From NCBI RefSeq assembly GCF_028826155.1, contig NZ_JAQGPN010000001.1:62001-126000 (forward strand): a stretch of DNA of 64,000 nucleotides, read 5' to 3'. The notes beneath the pieces are model-generated. The model did not search any database. It was not told the DNA's origin and saw only the letters and a program-made list of their open reading frames with translations. The position numbers were made by a program, and so were the translations under genes. The DNA is from Mesorhizobium shangrilense (lineage in GTDB: Bacteria > Pseudomonadota > Alphaproteobacteria > Rhizobiales > Rhizobiaceae). This document shows, piece by piece, positions 58,015-64,000 of the stretch (positions within the stretch are counted from its first letter, which is position 1; every line of letters starts with the position of its first letter).

Positions 58015-59552
58015 TGCGCCACCTCCGCCCGAGCGGCCGCTTCATCGCGGCTTGCGCCTGCCATCATGAAGCCAAGCTCCTCTTCGCTTACGTTATTGCC
58101 GTCGAGCTCGCCCATGATGCGCCCCGCGAACATCACGAGGATGCGATCGGCGAGCGCGATCAGTTCGTCGAGTTGCACGGAGATCAGCAGAATGGCCCGC
58201 CCGTCCTCGCGCTGTTTCATGATCTCGGCGTGGATTGCCTCCTGCGCGCCGATGTCGACGCCGCGCGTCGGCTGGTCGATGAGCAGGAAGCGGGGGTCGC
58301 CCGAAAATTCGCGGGCCAGCACGACCTTCTGGATGTTGCCGCCCGACAGGCTCTTCACCGGCGAGTCCGCGCTGCGGGTACGGATGTCGAAGCGCTTGAT
58401 CAGTGTCTCGGTCTGCTCGTGCAGGTAGCGGCGCGAGATGATGCCCCGGCGCGACCAGGGTTCCTGGTCCTGCCGCCCCATCAGCACGTTCTGCGCGATC
58501 GAGGCGTTGCGGTTGACGCCGCGCACCATGCGGTCGCCCGGCACGTGGGCGAGCCCCGCATGGCGGATCTCTCGCGTCGACAGGCCATTCAGCGGCTTTC
58601 CGTCGAGGCTGACCAGCCCGTGGCTCTCGGGGCGAAGGCCGCTGATCACTTCGGCGAGTTCGGTCTGGCCGTTGCCGGCGACGCCGGCGATGCCGACGAT
58701 CTCGCCCGCCCTCACGTCGAAGGACACGCCCGTCACCGCCGGGAGCCGGCGGTCGTCGCGCGCCCAAAGGTCGCGGACCTGGAGCACGCTCGGACCGTTC
58801 TGGGCCTCGCGCGGTCGCCGATCGAAGCTGACGGTGCGGCCGACCATCATCTGGACCAGTTCCGACTTGCTGAGCCCCTTGGTCGGGCGGGTGTCTATGA
58901 CCTTGCCGTGGCGCAGCACGGTGACCGAATCCGACACCTCCATCACCTCCTCGAGGTGGTGCGAGATGAAGATCACGGTCATGCCCTGAGCGACGAAGCC
59001 GCGCAGCGTCTGGAAAAGTTCGCGGCTTTCCTGCGGCGTCAGCACCGCGGTCGGCTCGTCGAGGATGATGGTGCGCGCGCCGCGAACCAGAACCTTCAGG
59101 ATTTCGATGCGCTGCTCGATGCCGACGGACAGCAGGCCGACGCGCTCGGTGGCGTCCACCTGAAGCCCGAACTGCTTTGACAACTCGGCGGTCTTGGCGA
59201 TCTGGGCGGCATGGTCGATCATGCCGTTCCGCACGATCTCCATGCCGAGAAACACGTTTTCGGCCACGCTCAGCGACGGCACCAGCTTGAAATGCTGGTG
59301 CACCATGCCGATCCCGGCGTCGATGGCGACCGAGGGATTGGGCAGCACCAGCTGCTTGCCGTCGATCCAGATCTCGCCCTCGTCGGGCTGCAGCAGCCCG
59401 AAAAGGATGTTCATCAGCGTGGTCTTGCCGGCGCCGTTCTCGCCAATGATGGCGTGAATCTTGCCGCGCTCGACGGCGAGGTTCACGTCCTCGTTCGCGA
59501 CGAACGCGCCGAAGCGCTTGGTTATGGATTTCAGTTCGATGGCAAGGGGCAT
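58011..59552 (-). CDS. Nucleoside-type ABC transporter ATP-binding protein, double domain
   Basis: 513 residues with two ABC cassettes in tandem, as in NupO/YufO and sugar importers of the RbsA type. First cassette: GENGAGKTTLMNILFGLLQP (Walker A), LSVGIEQRIEILKVLVRGAR, TIILDEPTAVLTP. Second cassette: GVAGNGQTELAEVISGLRPE (degenerate Walker A), LSGGNIQKVVLAREF, LLIDQPTRGVDIGA. The second Walker A lacks the lysine, usual for this class. It follows the binding-protein gene after 67 bp holding a hairpin. Confidence 0.94.
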   Translation of the reverse strand: MPLAIELKSITKRFGAFVANEDVNLAVERGKIHAIIGENGAGKTTLMNILFGLLQPDEGEIWIDGKQLVLPNPSVAIDAGIGMVHQHFKLVPSLSVAENVFLGMEIVRNGMIDHAAQIAKTAELSKQFGLQVDATERVGLLSVGIEQRIEILKVLVRGARTIILDEPTAVLTPQESRELFQTLRGFVAQGMTVIFISHHLEEVMEVSDSVTVLRHGKVIDTRPTKGLSKSELVQMMVGRTVSFDRRPREAQNGPSVLQVRDLWARDDRRLPAVTGVSFDVRAGEIVGIAGVAGNGQTELAEVISGLRPESHGLVSLDGKPLNGLSTREIRHAGLAHVPGDRMVRGVNRNASIAQNVLMGRQDQEPWSRRGIISRRYLHEQTETLIKRFDIRTRSADSPVKSLSGGNIQKVVLAREFSGDPRFLLIDQPTRGVDIGAQEAIHAEIMKQREDGRAILLISVQLDELIALADRILVMFAGRIMGELDGNNVSEEELGFMMAGASRDEAAARAEVAQ

Positions 59553-59570
59553 CGGACGATCTTCCGCGCG

Positions 59571-59600
59571 TCCGCCCCCTTCGCGGTGGAAGGGGGCGGA
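59571..59600 (-). terminator. Intercistronic hairpin after the binding-protein gene
   Basis: TCCGCCCCCTT (59571-59581) and AAGGGGGCGGA (59590-59600) form a perfect 11-bp stem with an 8-nt loop, between the binding-protein gene and the ATPase gene. A second stem GCGGAT/ATCCGC (59596-59610) shares bases with it, so the two exclude each other. It may keep the binding-protein message more abundant. Confidence 0.65.
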
Positions 59601-59619
59601 TTGGATCCGCGCTTTCCTG

Positions 59620-60630
59620 TTACTTTACGGTATCGACAACGACCTTGCCGGAGATCACGTCCGCCTTGGCGGCCTCGACCTTGGCGAGCACATCGGCGGG
59701 GACCTTGTCGGCCACGTCGGGGCAGATCAGCAGCTCGACGCCGCCCGACTTGAGGTCGTAGGTGTAGGTGGCGCCGGGCGTGATGCCCTTGCCGTCGACC
59801 ACGTCCTTGACCAGGCTGTAGACCGCGACGTCGGCGTGCTTCAGCATGCTGGCCATGACCGCGCCAGGCGCGACCGGGCACTGGTCGATGTCGACGCCAA
59901 ACGAGTACTTGCCGGCGGCCTTGCTGGCCTGCAGCACGCCCTCGCCCGTCGGGCCGGCGACGTTGTAGACCATGTCGGAACCCTGGCCGTAGAGCGCCAT
60001 GGTCAGTTCGCTGCCCTTGGCCGGATCGTCGAAGGTGCCGGCAAAGACGACGTCGACGCGGACATCCGGCGCGACATACTTGGCGCCCTGCTCGTAGCCG
60101 GCCAGGAAGTCGCGGATGACCGGGATGTCGCGGCCGCCAACGAAGCCGATGGCCTTGCCGTCGCCGAGGCCTTCGACCTCGCTGCCCTTCTCGGCCATCG
60201 CCGCGCCGAGCGCGCCGACGAGGAAGGAGCCCTGGTTCTGGGCGAAGTTGGCGTAGGAAATCGTCTTGGAATCAAGAACGCCGTCGATGAAGACGAAGCG
60301 CGTGTCGGGATAGGCAGCGGACGCCTTGGTCAGCGCGTCGACCAGCTCCCAGCCCATCACGAAGACGACATCGTACTCGCCGCTCTTGGCGACGTTGTTG
60401 AACTGCTCCTCATAGTCGAGCGCGCGGTTGCCCGTGTCGATGAGCTTGACCTTAACGCCGAGATCCTTCTCGGCCTTCTTCAGACCCTCGACGATGGAGA
60501 TGCCGAAGCCCTGGGCGAAGTAGCCCGAGATGGCTGCGACGTTGACGTCCTTGGCGAAGGCGGAGGTGCTGGCCAGCGCGAGCAGGGAGGCGCCACACAG
60601 GGACATGAAACGACCGGAACGAGCGAACAT
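59620..60630 (-). CDS. BMP-family ABC transporter substrate-binding protein (nucleoside-type)
   Basis: About 336 residues. I chose the ATG at 60628-60630: AGAGGG precedes it and the product starts with a good signal peptide (MSLCGASLLALASTSAFA, cleavage before KDVNVAAISG). An ATG 33 nt upstream is also possible. The mature protein is of the BMP/Med type (GFGISIVEGLKKAEKDLGVK, YDVVFVMGWELVDALTKASA, GFVGGRDIPVIRDFLAGYEQ). There is no lipobox Cys, so it is a soluble periplasmic protein. Relatives bind purine nucleosides. First gene of the nine-gene operon. Confidence 0.9.
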   Translation of the reverse strand: MFARSGRFMSLCGASLLALASTSAFAKDVNVAAISGYFAQGFGISIVEGLKKAEKDLGVKVKLIDTGNRALDYEEQFNNVAKSGEYDVVFVMGWELVDALTKASAAYPDTRFVFIDGVLDSKTISYANFAQNQGSFLVGALGAAMAEKGSEVEGLGDGKAIGFVGGRDIPVIRDFLAGYEQGAKYVAPDVRVDVVFAGTFDDPAKGSELTMALYGQGSDMVYNVAGPTGEGVLQASKAAGKYSFGVDIDQCPVAPGAVMASMLKHADVAVYSLVKDVVDGKGITPGATYTYDLKSGGVELLICPDVADKVPADVLAKVEAAKADVISGKVVVDTVK

Positions 60631-60704
60631 TCGGATTACCCTCTGGGTTAGTGTTTGGTTCATTGGCCATCCTGGTCCGCACCGTTCGCAGAGGCGATCG
60701 CCAG

Positions 60705-60752
60705 ATCGTTGATGGTCATACAATCGTGATCTGGAAATTGTCGGCTTGTCAA
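60705..60752 (-). promoter_or_regulatory. Promoter/operator module 1 for the nucleoside-transport operon
   Basis: On the minus strand TTGACA (60752-60747) is followed after exactly 17 bp by a 25-bp box (60729-60705) that begins TCACGATTGTATGACC and ends ATCAACGAT. The same TTGACA, spacer length and box occur in the opposite direction at 60817-60864. The box lies where the -10 and start site should be, so it is likely an operator. Confidence 0.7.
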
Positions 60753-60816
60753 TCCGGAAACTCAGACCCTCGATCTTCGCATCAACACTTTTGGACGCAG
60801 CGAGCCGTCTTCCCGA

Positions 60817-60864
60817 TTGACAAACGGCCTGCCGCGCGGTCACGATCATATGACCATCAACGAT
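60817..60864 (+). promoter_or_regulatory. Promoter/operator module 2 for the epimerase-SDR operon
   Basis: TTGACA (60817-60822), a 17-bp spacer and a 25-bp box (60840-60864) that begins TCACGATCATATGACC and ends ATCAACGAT. The box differs from module 1 at only two positions while the spacer differs widely, so the box and TTGACA are conserved by selection. It points toward the epimerase gene at 61007. The remaining bases of the roughly 376-bp gap show no gene. Confidence 0.7.
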
Positions 60865-61006
60865 CTCGTCGACTGTCAACACGGCAGCAGGCCAGGACGG
60901 AATGCAGCTACGGCGCCACCGGCAAAACGCGGCGGCGACTTCGCCGCGTTGGCGTCATCAGGTCGCCGGCGACACAAAATGACTTTCAATCACTAGCCAG
61001 GTAAAC

Positions 61007-61849
61007 ATGCGCACCATCGTCACTGGATCAAGCGGCCTCCTGGGGCGGCACGTCGCTGCGGCGCTCACCGAGGCGGGGCACACGGTGCTCGGCCTCGACG
61101 CAGCGCCCGCACCCGCCGGCGCTTCGTGGCAGCACGTCACGATCGACCTCACCGACTTCGGCCAAACGATGCAGCTCGTCCGCGACGCCGAGGCGGTCGT
61201 GCACATCGCGGCGATCCCGCGCCCCACAGGGCTGCCGCCGGTCCAGGTGTTCCAGACCAACATGGCGGCCTGCTATAACGTCGTCGAGGCAGCCGTTCTG
61301 AGTGGAGCAAAGCGGATCGTCTATGCCTCATCGATGAGCGTACTCGGCTACCCCTTCTTCGAGCAGCCGGTCGTACCGACCTACCTCCCCTTCGATTCCA
61401 GGCATCCTGTCGCGCCGCAAGACGCCTATGCCCTGTCCAAATGGCTCGGCGAGGAGCTCGTGCAGTCCGCGATCCTCAGGCGTCCGGGACTGTCGGCGGT
61501 CAGCCTGCGCATGCCCTGGATACAGACGCCGGAGACATTCCCGCGCGACGTGGTCGAGCGCCGCCGCCACGCCGAATTGGTCGCACGCGACCTGTGGGCC
61601 TATCTCGATGCCCGCGATGCCGGCCAGGCGTTCGTTTCGGCGGTGGAACGACCCTTGCAAGGCCACCATCGCATGTTCATCAGCGCCGCCGACACATTTA
61701 TGGAGACGGAGACGCAGGCACTGGTTGCAGCCGCCTATCCGTCGGCCGAAATCCGCAAGCCGCTGGCGGACCACGCCACCGTGTTCGACCTCTCCGAAGC
61801 CCGCGACGTTCTGGGTTTTGAGCCGCGCCATGTCTGGCGCGATTACTAA
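61007..61849 (+). CDS. NAD-dependent epimerase/dehydratase family protein
   Basis: 280 residues, extended-SDR fold. TGSSGLLGRH (6-15) binds NAD; HIAAIPRPTG, a catalytic SSMSV and YALSKWLGEEL (YxxxK) follow. It could be a sugar epimerase, uronate dehydrogenase-like enzyme or lactone-forming dehydrogenase; the sequence does not decide. The gene is divergent from the nucleoside operon, shares its operator, and precedes an SDR gene by 10 nt. It may act on the sugar freed from the imported nucleoside. Confidence 0.85.
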   Translation: MRTIVTGSSGLLGRHVAAALTEAGHTVLGLDAAPAPAGASWQHVTIDLTDFGQTMQLVRDAEAVVHIAAIPRPTGLPPVQVFQTNMAACYNVVEAAVLSGAKRIVYASSMSVLGYPFFEQPVVPTYLPFDSRHPVAPQDAYALSKWLGEELVQSAILRRPGLSAVSLRMPWIQTPETFPRDVVERRRHAELVARDLWAYLDARDAGQAFVSAVERPLQGHHRMFISAADTFMETETQALVAAAYPSAEIRKPLADHATVFDLSEARDVLGFEPRHVWRDY

Positions 61850-61859
61850 GGAGCATTCC

Positions 61860-62690
61860 ATGAACAATCTGATCGGACGGCGCTTCGCCGACAAAGTCGC
61901 GCTGGTGACCGGCGGAGCCGGCGCGATCGGCTCGGCCGCCGTGCGGCGATTCGCGGCCGAGGGCGCGCGCGTCGTCATCGCCGACCGCAACGAAGCGGCC
62001 GCCGCGGCGCTTGCCCACGAACTGGCGGAGACCGGCGCAGAGGCGCTCGCCGTCACGGCGGACGTCACCTCCGAAGCCGACGTCCAGGCCCTCGTCGAGA
62101 AGGCCCAGGCGCGCTTCGGCCGTATCGCCGTGCTCTTCAACAATGCCGGCATCTCCGGCAAGGTCGCGCCCGTTTACGAGCTGTCGCCCGACGACTGGGA
62201 CGACATCATCCGCATCAACCTGCGCGGCATCTTCCTTGTCCAGCGCGCCGTCCTGCGCGCCATGATCGACAGCAAGGTTCGCGGCAGCGTGGTCAACATG
62301 GGATCGTCCATGGCCGGCTGGGACGTGCTGTCGGGCGGCGCCGGCTATGCGGCGAGCAAGCACGCCGTGGTCGGGCTCACCCGCATCGCGGCCCTCGACG
62401 CCGCGCCCTATGGCATCCGCGTCAACGCCATCTGCCCTGGCGTCATCGAGACGCGCCTGGGCGTCCCGTCGGGCGACGACGCCGAGTACCGCGCCGGCAT
62501 CGAGCGCTTCTCCAACCGCATCCCGCTGCGCCGCATCGGCGAGCCTGACGACGTGGCCGCCGCCGTCGCCTTCCTCGCCTCCGCGGAGGCGCGGCACGTC
62601 ACCGGCGTGGACTGGCTGATCGACGGCGGGCAGACGCTGCAGAGCTGGGCCAACGCGCCCGAGGCGACCGCCTATCCGCGGCTGGTGTGA
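61860..62690 (+). CDS. SDR-family oxidoreductase
   Basis: 276 residues. Classical SDR: VALVTGGAGAIGSAAVRRFA (about 13-32), NNAGISGKVAPVY, a catalytic serine in VVNMGSSMAGW, YAASKHAVVGLTRIAALDA, and CPGVIETRLG. An AAGGAGCATTCC site precedes the ATG at 61860. Last gene of the two-gene operon with the epimerase-like enzyme. Likely oxidises a sugar or hydroxy acid; the substrate is unknown. Confidence 0.92.
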   Translation: MNNLIGRRFADKVALVTGGAGAIGSAAVRRFAAEGARVVIADRNEAAAAALAHELAETGAEALAVTADVTSEADVQALVEKAQARFGRIAVLFNNAGISGKVAPVYELSPDDWDDIIRINLRGIFLVQRAVLRAMIDSKVRGSVVNMGSSMAGWDVLSGGAGYAASKHAVVGLTRIAALDAAPYGIRVNAICPGVIETRLGVPSGDDAEYRAGIERFSNRIPLRRIGEPDDVAAAVAFLASAEARHVTGVDWLIDGGQTLQSWANAPEATAYPRLV

Positions 62691-62879
62691 ACGTATCGAC
62701 CGTTTTCGCGTCGGTCGGGCTGACCCGCGCCGGGTATCACTGGTGGAAAATATCTGCATAGCGCAGAAACAGACAGACTTTGGTCAGATTTCCCCTGTCA
62801 TGAACCTGTGACATCAGCGTTGCTTCGGCTTGCCGAGGCCAACGGCCGCAGCAGACCTTCAGCAGTCCGGAGAGAACTC

Positions 62880-63335
62880 ATGAACATCAACCAGGTCTTT
62901 CCGGTAAAGGCCTCCCGCGACAGGGTCTGGGCAGGCCTCATGGATCCGGAGATCCTGCGCCAGTCCATTCCAGGCTGCCAGTCGGTCGAATGGGACGGCG
63001 AGGACACATTCGACATCGTGGTCGTGCTGCGCGTGGCAGGCCAGAAGATTCGCTTCAGCGGCAGCGTTTCGCTGGAGGACCTCGTGCCGGACACTTCGTT
63101 CGAGGCGGAGGGCTCGGTCAAGATCGCAGGCTTCGGGTTTTCCGCCGCAAATGCCAGTATATCGCTGCGCGATCCCGAGAACGCCGGCTCGGGTCAAGCG
63201 ACGCTGGTGGATGCGAACGTCTCGGTCAACATCTCAGGCAAGATCGCCTTCCTCGGCGAGCGCATCATCACCCGTCATGCGCTCAGGCTGGCGGACGAGT
63301 TCTTCCGCCGTTTCGGCCCGCTGGTCACGGCCTGA
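62880..63335 (+). CDS. CoxG-like SRPBCC domain protein
   Basis: 151 residues: a single SRPBCC/START-like domain of the CoxG (carbon monoxide dehydrogenase subunit G) family. It starts MNINQVFPVKASRDRVWAGL, then DPEILRQSIPGCQSVEWDGE and a beta-strand-rich middle with FSGSVSLEDLVPDTSF. CoxG proteins anchor or mature molybdenum hydroxylases, and many homologues stand beside other oxidoreductases. No CO dehydrogenase or xanthine-oxidase-type genes are in the window, so its partner is elsewhere. The ATG at 62880 is the first that keeps the family N-terminus. Confidence 0.85.
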   Translation: MNINQVFPVKASRDRVWAGLMDPEILRQSIPGCQSVEWDGEDTFDIVVVLRVAGQKIRFSGSVSLEDLVPDTSFEAEGSVKIAGFGFSAANASISLRDPENAGSGQATLVDANVSVNISGKIAFLGERIITRHALRLADEFFRRFGPLVTA

Positions 63336-63339
63336 GACA

Positions 63340-63371
63340 GCCTGAGCGGCTGCCTCGCGCTGCTTCAGGCT
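63340..63371. terminator. Hairpin between the CoxG-like gene and the convergent partial gene
   Basis: AGCCTGA (63340-63346) and TCAGGCT (63365-63371) form a 7-bp stem that can be lengthened by a few inner pairs. The right arm includes the stop codon region of the convergent gene. No clear U-run. Confidence 0.4.
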
Positions 63372-64000
63372 ACCTTCTTCGGAGCGAGACGCAGCAGCGT
63401 CTCCTTGTCCAGCGTCGCCGCCAGCGCGACGTCCGGCCGGTCGCGAGAGAAGTTGACATACCCGAGCGGCGCGGATGGCGGCTCGGCCTTGGAGATGGCG
63501 CGCAGAAGCCGTCTGCCGTCCTTCGCGTAGGTAATGTGACCGCTCTCGATATACGTCTCAAACAGGGCTGCGCCGGTCGCATGGTGGGTGATGGCAGGGA
63601 TGCCCACTGACGCCGCTTCGAGCGCCGCCGCCGAATATTTCGTCACCAGCACATCGGTCAGCCTGAGCACGTCCTCGAACAGGCATTCGCTGGCGAGGTG
63701 CAGCTCGAATCTGCCGACGCCGCGTTCATGCAGGTAGCTGGCGATTTCGTCACGCAGGTGGAACGATCTCGGGTGCACGCGGATCAGCCAGAAGACGTCA
63801 TCGCGCGACGATTGCAGCGCCTCCAGCACGTCGACCGGCAGATAGCCGTCGAACTCCGAATTATGCAGGCTCACCTCGTGGCAATAGAGCACCCGTTTCG
63901 CGCCCTCGGGAATCATCGCCCGCAGCCGTTCGACGCGCGGATCGCGCTGCCACACGCGATGCGCGTGCTTCCATGGGAACCCGGCGACCTCGACCTTGCG
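63365..64000 (-). CDS. Glycosyltransferase-like protein (GT-B-type), 5' part missing
   Basis: 211 residues are visible and the frame stays open to the window edge, so the N-terminus lies beyond 64000. The segment CHEVSLHNSEFDGYLPVDVL, then DDVFWLIRVHPRSFHLRDEI, VLRLTDVLVTKYSAAALEAA and SVGIPAITHHATGAALFETY reads like the C-terminal half of a GT-B glycosyltransferase or CDP-glycerol-type transferase: HP for phosphate binding, then a Ser/Glu-containing nucleotide-sugar site. The donor and acceptor are unknown. It is unrelated to the neighbouring catabolic genes. Confidence 0.65.
   Translation of the reverse strand, partial: RKVEVAGFPWKHAHRVWQRDPRVERLRAMIPEGAKRVLYCHEVSLHNSEFDGYLPVDVLEALQSSRDDVFWLIRVHPRSFHLRDEIASYLHERGVGRFELHLASECLFEDVLRLTDVLVTKYSAAALEAASVGIPAITHHATGAALFETYIESGHITYAKDGRRLLRAISKAEPPSAPLGYVNFSRDRPDVALAATLDKETLLRLAPKKVA

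Overview
The window is GC-rich, gene-dense chromosomal DNA from an alphaproteobacterium, most likely a member of the Hyphomicrobiales/Rhizobiales (Mesorhizobium-like Phyllobacteriaceae). This rests on the smoEFGK-type polyol uptake operon with a SorC-family regulator, the many solute-binding-protein transporters (Liv, Smo, tripartite tricarboxylate, BMP-type, Mod), the DUF1127 and DUF892 proteins, and GC-rich intergenic palindromes of the kind common in rhizobia. There is no rRNA, tRNA, CRISPR array, phage or transposase gene. The window is almost entirely accessory catabolism and transport. Genus placement is inference.

Layout. 0-3 kb: a branched-chain amino-acid (Liv) transporter operon with a ParE/ribbon-helix-helix toxin-antitoxin pair, carrying its own 32-bp palindromic operator, sitting between the binding-protein gene and livH. 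3-10 kb: a polytopic membrane protein, pncB, an agmatinase-type ureohydrolase next to a PLP racemase fused to what looks like a dead arginase domain, and a MATE pump. 10-13 kb: a LysR regulator facing a guanine/cytosine-type deaminase and a CynX-like MFS transporter. 13-25 kb: a polyol operon smoE-smoF-smoG-smoK-mtlK-SDR-HAD phosphatase-FGGY kinase and its SorC-type regulator; the same inverted-repeat operator lies before smoE and before the regulator. Palindromic repeats fill the three long gaps inside this operon.

25-35 kb: an enolase-superfamily enzyme, a tripartite tricarboxylate transporter (tctA, tctB, distant tctC), a two-gene UxaA-family lyase resembling (R)-sulfolactate sulfo-lyase SuyAB, an Ldh2-type dehydrogenase, a ketopantoate-reductase-like dehydrogenase, and a YeiH-type exporter with a divergent YeiE-like LysR regulator. 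Together this looks like sulfolactate or related organosulfonate catabolism. 35-42.6 kb: a TrmB-type regulator, a split ADP-forming acyl-CoA synthetase and carboxyltransferase, divergent from a biotin carrier, biotin carboxylase and TauE/SafE exporter. 42.6-44.5 kb: gph, a thioredoxin-like protein and rpe. 44.5-47.7 kb: modABC with a candidate Mo-box and a highly structured modA-modB spacer.

48-64 kb: DUF892 and small hypothetical genes, a BKACE enzyme and tandem DUF1185 paralogues, then a nine-gene minus-strand operon: BMP-type binding protein, ATPase, two permeases, two nucleoside hydrolases, a cysteine hydrolase, a MarR regulator and an enamidase-like amidohydrolase. This operon faces an epimerase-SDR pair, and an inverted, duplicated promoter/operator module lies between them. 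The enzyme set suggests import and ring-opening degradation of an N-heterocyclic nucleoside and is the best candidate here for an undescribed pathway. A CoxG-like SRPBCC protein and a partial glycosyltransferase-like gene close the window.
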